Shown here piece by piece: positions 45,435 through 55,246 of a DNA stretch of 64,000 nucleotides (position 1 is the stretch's first letter; each line of letters starts with the position of its first letter). The notes beneath the pieces are model-generated. The model made no database searches, had not been told where the DNA came from, and saw only the letters and a list, made by a program, of their open reading frames with translations. Origin of the DNA: Gaiellaceae bacterium. GTDB taxonomy: Bacteria > Actinomycetota > Thermoleophilia > Gaiellales > Gaiellaceae. The DNA is taken from positions 231,496 through 295,495 of the forward strand of contig JAUJMY010000001.1 of the NCBI GenBank assembly GCA_030446625.1. The letters run 5' to 3'. Position numbers and translations under genes: made by a program.

Positions 45435-45911
45435 TCACCCACGCGACCGCCAGCACGAGCCGGGACGTCCCGCCGCGGTGAGAACCGCGACGGCGGGCAG
45501 CGGCGTGTCCGCAGCGTCTCGTGTCACGTCCTCGATCGACTTCGAGTCGCAGATCGTTTCGCCGCCGCACACGAGGATGTGGCCGTAGGGGACTCCGAAG
45601 AACGTGTGCGCTCGTAGAACGACGCGGTAATCGTTCAGGACACCCGCAGCTTTCCTTCCGCGACAGTACTGGGGGTCGCGGCGCAAACTTTGCACACGAA
45701 TCCGTCGCGTCCATATCTGCGTAATCGGGTGGTCGATGCAGGCGACATGCGCGTTTAGCAAGGCTTTCTCTGCGATGAGGCGCTCGTGTGTCGTGAGCTG
45801 CTCTACGCCCTCGTCAAGCACGATGAGTGGCAGTGCGTAGGCCAAGCACGCCACGGCCGTCGCTGCGACGGCCGTGGCAACAATGCGGAGTCCTATTCCC
45901 CGCGCGTCCAT
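45435..45911 (-). CDS. Membrane-anchored protein of unknown function
   Basis: 158 aa, ATG. One N-terminal helix (residues 8-32, RIVATAVAATAVACLAYALP) then an exported domain with four or five cysteines (HVACIDHP, QYCRGRKA, LVCGGETICDSKS), which may form disulfides. No family recognised. It overlaps the GH13 gene end by 19 bp and is distinctly less G+C-rich than its neighbours, suggesting transfer together with the adjacent VapBC. Confidence 0.55.
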   Translation of the reverse strand: MDARGIGLRIVATAVAATAVACLAYALPLIVLDEGVEQLTTHERLIAEKALLNAHVACIDHPITQIWTRRIRVQSLRRDPQYCRGRKAAGVLNDYRVVLRAHTFFGVPYGHILVCGGETICDSKSIEDVTRDAADTPLPAVAVLTAAGRPGSCWRSRG

Positions 45912-47440
45912 ACGGCGGTGGCCGGCCGCAGGATACGCGTTACTTCGCGGTCGCTCGCCAGCACGATCGCGCCGCGCGGAAGCTCAAGCGCGGGTGCGTT
46001 GACGTTGACGGCGCAGACGAGCGTCTCGCCGGCGGCGGCGCGCTCGAACACGAGCGTCCCGCGCGGGCTCTCGCGCCACGCGAACGAGCCGTCGCGGAGC
46101 GCGGCGCTCTCACGCCGGAGCGCAAGGGCGCGGCGGTAGAGCGCGAGGAACGACGCGGGATCCTCGGCCTGTGCCGCCGCGCACGCCTCGACCCAGCGCT
46201 CCGGCGGCGGCAGCCACGGCGTCCCGGTCGTGAAGCCGAGGCCGGGGCCGCGCTCCCACGGCACCGGCACGCGCGAGCCGTCGCGGCCGACGCGCATTCC
46301 CTTCGTGTGCACGAAGACCGGATCCTGGAGCAGCTCCTCCGGGAGGTCGACCGTCTCCAGGCCGAGCTCCTGCCCCTGGTAGAGGAACACCGGCCCCGGC
46401 AGCGCCAGCAGCAGCAGCGCGGCCGCGCGCGCCCGCCGCCGCCCTTCCTCGCCGCCGCCGTAGCGCGACGGGAGCCGCCCGACGTCGTGGTTCTCCAGGA
46501 CCCACGTCGCGGTCGCGCCGACCTCTCCGAGCGCGCCGCGGATGCGGTCGATCGCGTCGCGCATCCGCTCCGCGTCCCACGGCTCGAACAGGAGCGTGAA
46601 GTTGAACGCGAGGTGGAGCTCGTCGGGGCGCACGTAGGCGGCCACGCGCGCCGGGTCCGTCAGCATCACCTCGCCGATCAGCATCCGGTCGCCGTAGCCG
46701 TCGACGAGCCGCCGCCACCGCCGGTAGAGCGGGTGCAGCTCCGGCTGGTCGATCGCGGCGCGCCGGTCCGACGAGAAGAGCTCGCCGTCCGGCACGGGCT
46801 CCGACTCGTCTCGCAGCTCCGGATCCTTGAAGATCCCGTGCGCGACGTCGACGCGGAAGCCGTCGACGCCGCGGTCGAGCCAGAAGCGCAGGATGTGCTC
46901 AAAGTCCTCCTGCACGACCGGGTTGTGGAAGTCGAGGTCGGGCTGCTCGGGCGCGAACAGGTGGAGGTAGAACTCGCCGCTGCGCTCGTCGAGCGTCCAC
47001 ACGGGGCCGCCGAAGATCGACAGCCAGTTGTTGGGCGGCCCGCCGTCGCGCGGGGGGCGGAAGACGTAGCGCTTGCGGTCGGGGTGCGACGGATCCGCGA
47101 GCGCGTTCCGGAACCACTCGTGCTCGACGGACGTGTGGTTCGGGACCACGTCGATCACGACGCGCAGGCCGAGGTCGTGCGCGTCGGCGACGAGCGCGTC
47201 GAAGTCGTCCAGCGTGCCGAAGCGCGGGTCGACGTCCACGTAGTCGGCGACGTCGTACCCGTGGTCTGCGTCCGGCGAGGGATAGAAGGGCGTCAGCCAG
47301 ACGGCGTCGACGCCGAGATCGCGCAGGTAGGGGAGACGCGACCGCACGCCGGGGAGGTCACCGAGTCCGTCGCCGTCGGAGTCGGCGAAGCTGCGGACGT
47401 AGATCTCGTAGAAGACGGCGGTACGCCACCACTCAGACAC
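45893..47440 (-). CDS. GH13 alpha-glucosidase
   Basis: 515 aa from GTG 47440 (SEWWRTAVFYEIYVRSFADS). Oligo-1,6-glucosidase / alpha-glucosidase subgroup. Motifs: VVPNHTS, nucleophile Asp198 in GFRVDVAHG, acid/base Glu257 in LIGEVML, transition-state Asp319 in LENHDVG. Cytoplasmic (no signal). Cleaves alpha-1,4/1,6 glucosides or sucrose-like sugars after import. The start is inside the stop of the dehydrogenase gene (overlap 8 bp), consistent with one long operon. Confidence 0.9.
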   Translation of the reverse strand: MSEWWRTAVFYEIYVRSFADSDGDGLGDLPGVRSRLPYLRDLGVDAVWLTPFYPSPDADHGYDVADYVDVDPRFGTLDDFDALVADAHDLGLRVVIDVVPNHTSVEHEWFRNALADPSHPDRKRYVFRPPRDGGPPNNWLSIFGGPVWTLDERSGEFYLHLFAPEQPDLDFHNPVVQEDFEHILRFWLDRGVDGFRVDVAHGIFKDPELRDESEPVPDGELFSSDRRAAIDQPELHPLYRRWRRLVDGYGDRMLIGEVMLTDPARVAAYVRPDELHLAFNFTLLFEPWDAERMRDAIDRIRGALGEVGATATWVLENHDVGRLPSRYGGGEEGRRRARAAALLLLALPGPVFLYQGQELGLETVDLPEELLQDPVFVHTKGMRVGRDGSRVPVPWERGPGLGFTTGTPWLPPPERWVEACAAAQAEDPASFLALYRRALALRRESAALRDGSFAWRESPRGTLVFERAAAGETLVCAVNVNAPALELPRGAIVLASDREVTRILRPATAVWTRGE

Positions 47441-48464
47441 GCGCCGCCACCGCATCCCCGACCTCGGAGGTCGACGCGTCGCCGCCCACGTCGCGCGTGC
47501 GGATGCCTTCGCGGCAGACGTCCTCGATCGCCGCCATGACGCGCTGCGCCGCCTCGCGCTCGCCGAGGTGGTCGAGCATCAGCGACGCGCTCCAGATCGC
47601 GCCGATCGGGTTCGCGACGCCCTGGCCCGCGATGTCCGGGGCGGAGCCGTGCACCGGCTCGAACACCGCGGGCGCGTCCGACCCGGGCGCGACGCTCGCG
47701 CTCGCGGCCATGCCCATCCCGCCCTGGAGCTCGGCGGCGATGTCCGTGAGGACGTCGCCGAACAGGTTCGACGCGGCGACGACGTCGAGGCTCAGCGGGC
47801 TCCGGAGCATCCGCGCCGCGAGCGCGTCGACGAGGACGCGCTCGTACGTCACGTCCGGGTGCTCGGCCGCCACCTCCTCCGCGACCTCGTCCCAGAGGAC
47901 GTAGCCGTACCGCGACGCGTTCGACTTCGTCGCGCTCGTGACGACGCCGCGCCGCTGCTCGGCGAGCTCGAACGCGTACTTCACGACGCGGCGGACGCCG
48001 GCGCGCGTGAAGACGCTCGTCTCGATCCCGACCTCGAGCTCGAGCTTCTGGTGGGCGCGGCCGCCGACGCCGGAGTACTCGCCCTCGGTGTTCTCGCGGA
48101 CGAAGAGCATGTCGACGCGCGGCGAGCCGGCGAGCGGCGACGGGACGCCTTCGAGCAGCCGCGCGGGGCGCAGGTTTGCCCATAGGTCGAGCCCTTGCCG
48201 GAGCGGGAGGAGGAGACCCCACAGCGTCACGTGGTCGAGCACGGACGGGTGGCCGACGGCGCCGAGCAGGACGGCGTCGTGCCGGCGGACGACGTCGAGC
48301 GCGTCCGGCGGCATCATCGCGCCCGTCTCGTGGTAGTGGTCGGTACCCCACGGGAGCTCGTGCCACGCGACGTCGAGGCCGACGGCGTCGACGACCTTGC
48401 GCGCCTCCGCGACCACCTCGGGGCCCGCGCCGTCGCCGGCGATCACGGCGACGCTGTGGCTCAC
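47433..48464 (-). CDS. Tartrate/isopropylmalate-type dehydrogenase
   Basis: 343 aa from GTG 48464 with GGAGG 7 nt upstream. Isocitrate/isopropylmalate dehydrogenase family: substrate Arg/Lys cluster LWANLRPARLL, VRENTEGEYSGVGG, ATKSNASRYGYVLWDEV, and NAD site EPVHGSAPDIAGQGVANPIG. The WGTDHYHETGAMMPPDALDV and LLGAVGHPSVLDHVTLWGLLL segments are closest to tartrate dehydrogenase/decarboxylase (TtuC). In this cluster it may oxidise a sugar-acid intermediate. Overlaps the PfkB kinase by 4 bp. Confidence 0.8.
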   Translation of the reverse strand: MSHSVAVIAGDGAGPEVVAEARKVVDAVGLDVAWHELPWGTDHYHETGAMMPPDALDVVRRHDAVLLGAVGHPSVLDHVTLWGLLLPLRQGLDLWANLRPARLLEGVPSPLAGSPRVDMLFVRENTEGEYSGVGGRAHQKLELEVGIETSVFTRAGVRRVVKYAFELAEQRRGVVTSATKSNASRYGYVLWDEVAEEVAAEHPDVTYERVLVDALAARMLRSPLSLDVVAASNLFGDVLTDIAAELQGGMGMAASASVAPGSDAPAVFEPVHGSAPDIAGQGVANPIGAIWSASLMLDHLGEREAAQRVMAAIEDVCREGIRTRDVGGDASTSEVGDAVAARV

Positions 48465-49306
48465 GCCGCCACCTCCTCGGCCCTCGGGATCGCAGAGCGA
48501 CCGTCGAGCGCGCGGCACGAGAGCGCCGCGCAGACGTTCGCGAAGGTGAGCGCGTCCTCGAGCTGCGCACCGCGCACGAGCTGCGCGAGCAGAGCGCCGT
48601 GGAAGACGTCCCCGGCGCCGAGCGTGCTGACGATCTCGGCGGGAACTCCCGGAGCTTCGACCGCGCCGTCACCCGTGTACGCGGCGCTGCCGTGCTCGCC
48701 GCGCGTGACGACGACGGCCTCTGCGCCGGCCGCGAGTGCGTGCTCGGCGGAGCCGAAGTCCCTCCGCAGCGCCGACTCCGTGGGCGCGTAGAGCGCGACG
48801 CCGCTCAGGTCGAGCCCGTCGATCGGGTTCCCGCCGTCGATCGAGAGGCGGGCGTCGCGCGGGACGGCCGCGTACCCGGCGTGGTCGACGTGCACCCAGG
48901 TCGCGCCGCGGCACAGCTCGCGCGCACGCTCGCTCAGCTCGAGCCGCGGCAGCGTCCCCGGGTAGTGCACGATCGCCCGGCGGCCCGACTCGCGCTCGAC
49001 GAGGATCGAGCTCTGCGGGGAGCGCGCTCCGGCGACGACGGCGACGTGCGAGGTGTCGACGCCCTCCCGCGCGAGCCCTTCGGCGACGGCGCGCACCACG
49101 TCGGCGCCGGCGGCGGCGCCGGCGAAGAAGGTGCGGACGCCGAGGCGCGCGAGCGTGACGGCGGCCGTCGCGGCGGGCCCTCCACCCGCCACCGCGAGCT
49201 CCGTCGCCACGACGCGCTCGTCCGACTCCGGCGGCCGCGGCACGACGAAGATCGTGTCGAGCGTCGCGAGGCCGACGCAGACGACGTACGCGCCGGCGGC
49301 CGTCAC
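48461..49306 (-). CDS. PfkB-family carbohydrate kinase
   Basis: 281 aa, GTG overlapping the mannosidase stop (GTGA). PfkB signature 1 region AVAGGGPAATAAVTLARLG and signature 2 EIVSTLGAGDVFHGALLAQL with the catalytic Asp. Ribokinase/fructokinase-like; the substrate may be a ketose or sugar acid from this cluster. Co-transcribed with GH38, dehydrogenase and GH13. Confidence 0.87.
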   Translation of the reverse strand: MTAAGAYVVCVGLATLDTIFVVPRPPESDERVVATELAVAGGGPAATAAVTLARLGVRTFFAGAAAGADVVRAVAEGLAREGVDTSHVAVVAGARSPQSSILVERESGRRAIVHYPGTLPRLELSERARELCRGATWVHVDHAGYAAVPRDARLSIDGGNPIDGLDLSGVALYAPTESALRRDFGSAEHALAAGAEAVVVTRGEHGSAAYTGDGAVEAPGVPAEIVSTLGAGDVFHGALLAQLVRGAQLEDALTFANVCAALSCRALDGRSAIPRAEEVAA

Positions 49307-52197
49307 TGCACCTTCACGGTCACGACTTCGTGGGGGCCGTACGGGACGACGATCGCGCCGTCCTCGACCTCCAGCGGCTCCCCCTCGTCCTCGAGGGCGT
49401 TCGCGAGCCGCGCGGACGCAAAGGCGACGGCGAGGCGGACGCGCGCTGCGCCGCGGGCGCCGTGCGGGTCGTAGAGCCGGAGCACGAGCGCGTTCGAGTC
49501 CTCGGCGCGCTTGACGGTGTCGAGGACCAGGTTCTGGTCGGCGACGGAGGCGAGCGAGCCTTCGCAGCGCGCGTTCGCAGCCCACCGCACGGGCACGTTG
49601 AAGCGCAGCCCCTCGGCGACGATCCCGGACTCGCGCCACCCGCCTCCGTGCGGGACGAGCGCGTACGCGAACTCCTGCCGCCCCATGTCCGCGTCCGGAT
49701 CCGGGTCCTTCGGCGACCGCAGCAGGCTGACGCGGAGCTCGTTCCCGTGGCAGCTGTAGCCGTACTTCGAGTCCGTGAGGACGGCCGCGCCGAAGCCGTG
49801 CTCGGAAAGGTCCGCCCACCGGTGGCCGGGCACCTCGTAGCGCGCGCGGTCGAAGCTCGTCGAGTAGTGCGTCGGCCGCTCCGCGTACCCGAACGGCATC
49901 TCGTAGGTCGCCGTGAGCGCGCGCACGGCGAGCGGGAAGCAGACCTTGAGCAGCTTGTGGTTCTCGTGCCAGTCGACGACCGCGTGGAACTCGAGCCGCC
50001 GCGAGTCCGCGTCCAGCCGGACGACTTGCGTCATCCGGCTGGCCTCGCCGATGCGGCGCTCGAAGGCGATCTCGGCGCGCAGGGGTGAGTTCGTGACGAT
50101 GCGCCACGACTCCGCCCCGGGGCACTCGCGCCGCGTCTCGAGGTGGAACGGGTCGATGTCCCACGCGTCGAAGTTCAGCGGCCGGTCGTCGAACAGCTCG
50201 AGCCGGTTGCCCGGCGCTGCGAGCGTCTCGCGCCAGGACGCCTTGTGCAGCAGGCTGACGACGCGCCCCTCCGGCGAGAGCTCCGCGCGCAGGTGCGCGT
50301 TCTCGAGCACGAGCCCGTCGCACCGCACCTCGTCGTCGGGCTCGACGACGCGGCCGAACCCGTACGGCGGCGCCTCCACGACCACGAGCTCGCCGCCGCG
50401 CTCTGCGACCTCGCGCCGCGGGAAGCCGATCGTATTGAGGGGCACGTCGCCTCCGCCCCCGAGCGCGGCCGCGCAGATCGCCTCGGCGCCGGCCTCGACC
50501 TCGGCGAGGTCGCGCTCCGCCTCCTCGTGCACCTCGCGGATCGACGAGCCGGGGAGGATGTCGTGGAACTGCTGGAGCAGCAGGAGCTTCCAGAGGCGGT
50601 CGAGCTCCGCGCGCGGGTACTCGCCGTCGCCGAAGAGCGCCGACACGAACTCGGCGTCGTGCAGCGCGATCTCGCAGCGGCGGTTGCCGCGCTTCGTCCG
50701 GGCCTGCGTCGTGTACGTCCCGCGGTGGTACTCGAGGTACAGCTCGCCGACGACGACCGGGCGCTCGCCCGGCTCCGCCTCGAGCGCTGCGAAGAACTCG
50801 TTGCTCGTGCGCATCTCTGTGCGCGGCAGCCCCTGCAGGTCGTGCGCGCGCCGCAGCGTCTCGAGCATGCCCTTCGTGGGGCCGCCGCCGCCGTCGCCGT
50901 GCCCGAACACGAGCATGCTCGTCCCGGAGTGGTCGTGGTCGCGGTACTCGTGCAGCGTCTTCAGCAGCTCCTTGACCGTCGCCTCGCTCGAGTACGTGTC
51001 GGCCGGCGGGAAGTGGCCGAGCACCTCGCTCCCGTCGAGGCCCTGCCACACGAACGTGTGGTGCTCCGGCTTGTTGAAGCGGTTCCACGAGAGCTTCTGC
51101 GTCAGGAACCGCGTGATCCCGCTCAGCCGCATCAGCTGCGGCAGCTGCGCGGCGTAGCCGAACGCGTCCGGGCTCCAGAACTCGCGGCAGCGCCGGCCGA
51201 GCTCGCGCTCGAAGAAGCGCTGCCCGTGCAGGAACTGCCGCAGGAGCGACTCGCCGCTCGGGATGTTGCAGTCCGGCTCCACCCAGCTCCCGCCGACGGG
51301 CACGAACTGACCGGCCTCGATCTTCGCGCGGACCCGCTCCCAGAGGTCGGGACTCCGCTCCTTGAGCCAGGCGTACTGTTGCGCCTGCGAGCACGCGAAC
51401 CGGTACTCCGGGTACTCGTCCATGTAGCGCGTCTGGCTGCTGAACGTCCGCAGCATCTTCCGGTGCGTCTCGGCGACCGGCCACTTCCACGCCGTGTCGA
51501 TGTGCGCGTGCCCGATTGCCGCGATCTCGTGCGCGCGCGTCCCGTTCCGGCGCTCGTACAGCTCGGCGAGGATCGCGCGCGCCCGCGCCTCCTCCGCGTC
51601 CTCGTCCCACGCGTTCGCGAAGTCGGCGAGCCCCGCGCGCAGCTCGCCGGCGACGCTCGGGTCGAGCCGGGGATCGGCCTCGAGCGCGCGGAGCGTCTCG
51701 AAGTCGAAGTAGAGCTCCCAGGCGGCGGGATCGAAGACCGCGAGCTCGCATCGGTGCAGCTCTACCGGGCGATCCTGCTTCCCGAAGAGCCCGTTGCACG
51801 CGAGCTCGACGTCGAAGGCGAGGTGCGCGCCCGCGTCTGCGCGCTCGACGAGCGTGGCCTCGCGGTGGTGTCTGTTCAGGCCCTGGACGACGCGCCCGCC
51901 GCTCCAGACCGCGGCCTCGCTGTCCGAGAACCAGAGCAGGTCGACGCGCCGGCCCGCCCACGCTTCCGGAACCGTCGCGCGCACGCGGAACCAGTACGTC
52001 GCCCAGAGCGGCCCGAAGCGCTCCCCGAGCTCCGCCGGCCGGTACTGGAGGCGCTGCGCCTCGTCCCACGAGATCCGGTCGACGCGCTCGCTGACGAGCA
52101 GCTCGTCCGGGGCGACGGGCTGCGGGTAGATCAGCTCCGCGATGCGCTCCGCGGTCTGCGCAAGGCGGCCACGCGTGTACTCGACGTCCCGGATCAC
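49303..52197 (-). CDS. GH38 alpha-mannosidase, long form
   Basis: 964 aa, ATG. Retaining class II alpha-mannosidase. Zinc ligands begin with His232 and Asp234 (GHAHIDTAWKWP) and the nucleophile is Asp344 (WSPDAFGYAAQLPQ). The N-terminal 220 residues form a beta-rich domain (WATYWFRVRATVPEAWAG) found in the longer bacterial and lysosomal-like forms. A C-terminal beta-sandwich region follows (HYSTSFDRARYEVPGHRWAD). No signal peptide. Trims alpha-mannose from imported oligosaccharides. Confidence 0.92.
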   Translation of the reverse strand: MIRDVEYTRGRLAQTAERIAELIYPQPVAPDELLVSERVDRISWDEAQRLQYRPAELGERFGPLWATYWFRVRATVPEAWAGRRVDLLWFSDSEAAVWSGGRVVQGLNRHHREATLVERADAGAHLAFDVELACNGLFGKQDRPVELHRCELAVFDPAAWELYFDFETLRALEADPRLDPSVAGELRAGLADFANAWDEDAEEARARAILAELYERRNGTRAHEIAAIGHAHIDTAWKWPVAETHRKMLRTFSSQTRYMDEYPEYRFACSQAQQYAWLKERSPDLWERVRAKIEAGQFVPVGGSWVEPDCNIPSGESLLRQFLHGQRFFERELGRRCREFWSPDAFGYAAQLPQLMRLSGITRFLTQKLSWNRFNKPEHHTFVWQGLDGSEVLGHFPPADTYSSEATVKELLKTLHEYRDHDHSGTSMLVFGHGDGGGGPTKGMLETLRRAHDLQGLPRTEMRTSNEFFAALEAEPGERPVVVGELYLEYHRGTYTTQARTKRGNRRCEIALHDAEFVSALFGDGEYPRAELDRLWKLLLLQQFHDILPGSSIREVHEEAERDLAEVEAGAEAICAAALGGGGDVPLNTIGFPRREVAERGGELVVVEAPPYGFGRVVEPDDEVRCDGLVLENAHLRAELSPEGRVVSLLHKASWRETLAAPGNRLELFDDRPLNFDAWDIDPFHLETRRECPGAESWRIVTNSPLRAEIAFERRIGEASRMTQVVRLDADSRRLEFHAVVDWHENHKLLKVCFPLAVRALTATYEMPFGYAERPTHYSTSFDRARYEVPGHRWADLSEHGFGAAVLTDSKYGYSCHGNELRVSLLRSPKDPDPDADMGRQEFAYALVPHGGGWRESGIVAEGLRFNVPVRWAANARCEGSLASVADQNLVLDTVKRAEDSNALVLRLYDPHGARGAARVRLAVAFASARLANALEDEGEPLEVEDGAIVVPYGPHEVVTVKVQ

Positions 52198-52224
52198 GTG
52201 CGCCTCGACCCGCGGCGGTCGAAG

Positions 52225-53400
<1,176 letters not shown>

Positions 53401-53463
53401 TCGCCAGACAAGGATTTCGCACCGACGGGGGTAGAATCAAGTCCCTTCGGTCGCATCGCCGAG

Positions 53464-55246
53464 GTGGCCCGCGGGCTCTTCCGGTTCAGCGACACCTGCA
53501 ACGTCTACGTCCTGCGCGCCGGCCGGGACGCGACGCTCGTCGACTTCGGCAGCGGCGCGGTGCTCGACCACCTCCGCGAGCTCGGCGTCGATCGCGTAAC
53601 CGACGTCCTGGTGACGCACCACCACCGCGACCAGGTGCAGGGACTCGCGCGGGCGGTGGAGGCGGGCGCGCGGGTCTGGATCCCACCCGTCGAGGTGGAC
53701 CTCGTGGCCCGCGTGAACGCGCACTGGCAACGCCGGCAGATCGCGGACGACTACGACCTGCGGCAGGACCGGTTCTCGCTACTCGAGGAGGTGCGCGTCT
53801 CCGGCACGGTCGCGGAGTACCGCACACGCGCGTACGGCGGCGTCGACGTCTACGTGCTCCCGACGCCGGGTCACACTGTCGGCTCCGTGACGTACCTCGT
53901 CGAGCGCGACAGCAGAAGGCTCGCGTTCAGCGGCGACCTCGTCTACGGCGACGGCAAGGTGTGGTCGCTGGCGGCGACGCAGTGGTCGTACAGCGAGGCC
54001 GAGGGGCTCGCCGCGACCGTCGTCTCGTGCGCCGTCCTCGCCGAGCGCGAGCCCGACCTCCTCCTGCCCTCGCACGGCGCGCCGGTGCCGGAGCCGCGCG
54101 CCGCCCTCGCGCGCGCGCGCGGGCGCCTCCAGGAGCTCGCCGACCTCCGCCGGGTCGAGAAGTGGAACCAGGAGGAGCGCGTGCGGCAGCCTTTCGACGC
54201 GATCTCGCCGCACCTGCTGCGCAACCGCACGATGTGCGCGAACAACTACGTCCTCCTCTCGGACTCGGGCGCCGCGCTCCTGATCGACTTCGGCTTCGAC
54301 CTCACGACGATGACACCGAGCACGGAGCGCGCCGGCCGCCGCACGCTCCTCTGGTCGCTCGACGCCTTGCGCCGTGACCACGGGGTCGACCGCATCGAAG
54401 CCGTCGTACCGACGCACTACCACGACGACCACGTCGCCGGACTCAACCTGCTGCGCGAGGTCGAGGGGACGGAGGTGTGGTCGCCCGAGAACGTGGCTCC
54501 GGTGCTAGAGGAGCCGCACCGATACGACCTGCCGTGCCTGTGGCACGACGCGACGGCGGTCGATCGTGTCCTCCCGCTCGGGGAGCCTTTCGCGTGGCAC
54601 GAGTACGAGCTGACGCCGTACGAGCTCCCGGGCCACACCCTCTACGCCGCGGCGGTCGCGTTCGAGGTCGACGGGCGCCGCGTCCTCGCGACCGGCGACC
54701 AGCAGAGCTTCGAGGAGGACGGGCGGTCGATCCTGAACTACCAGTACCGGAACCGTTTCGGGGTCGAAGACTTCGTCCGCAGCGCGGAGCTCTACGCGTC
54801 GCTGCGTCCGGAGCTGATGATCGGCGGCCATTGGCTGCCGCGCGAGGTGGACGCCGCGCTCCTCGAGCAGCTGCGGCTCGACGGGCACCGCCTCGCCGAG
54901 TTGCACCGCGAGCTGCTCCCAGACGACGGTGGGCTGGGGGCCGAGGGATTCGCGGCGCGAATCGAGCCGTACCGTGCCGCCGCGCGAAGCGGCGAGGAGC
55001 TGGAGCTCGAGGTGACGCTGCGCAACCCGTTCGACCGCGAGGCGGACGCGACGGTCGAGGTCGTGGTGCCGGTCGGGTGGCGTGGGGCCGCGGCGTCGAC
55101 GCGGCTGCCGCCCCGCGCCGAGGCGCGCGTCCGCGTCGCCGTCCGCGCGGGCGCGTCCGCACGCGCGCGCGCGCGTCGCCGTCGACGTCAGCGTCGGCGG
55201 CGTCCGCTTCGGGCAGCAGGCGGAGGCGCTGGTGGACGTCTCGTGA
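53464..55246 (+). CDS. Tandem metallo-beta-lactamase protein, 3' frameshift
   Basis: About 593 residues from GTG 53464 (VARGLFRFSDTCNVYVLRAG). Two MBL domains in tandem. The first has THHHRDQVQG (last His replaced by Gln) plus TPGHTVGSV. The second has a full THYHDDHVAG with PGHTLYAAAV. A beta-sandwich-like C-terminal part follows (LELEVTLRNPFDREADATVE). Near 55160-55178 the coding frame changes inside a CGCGCG run; the corrected frame reads VAVDVSVGGVRFGQQAEALV and stops at 55244-55246. The next gene's GTG lies in that stop (GTGA). The loss of one CG pair fits. Confidence 0.65.

Noticed and set aside
48461-52069. 1202-residue minus-strand open frame
   Set aside because: Only the last part is the PfkB kinase; the upstream portion is an out-of-frame shadow of the GH38 mannosidase.
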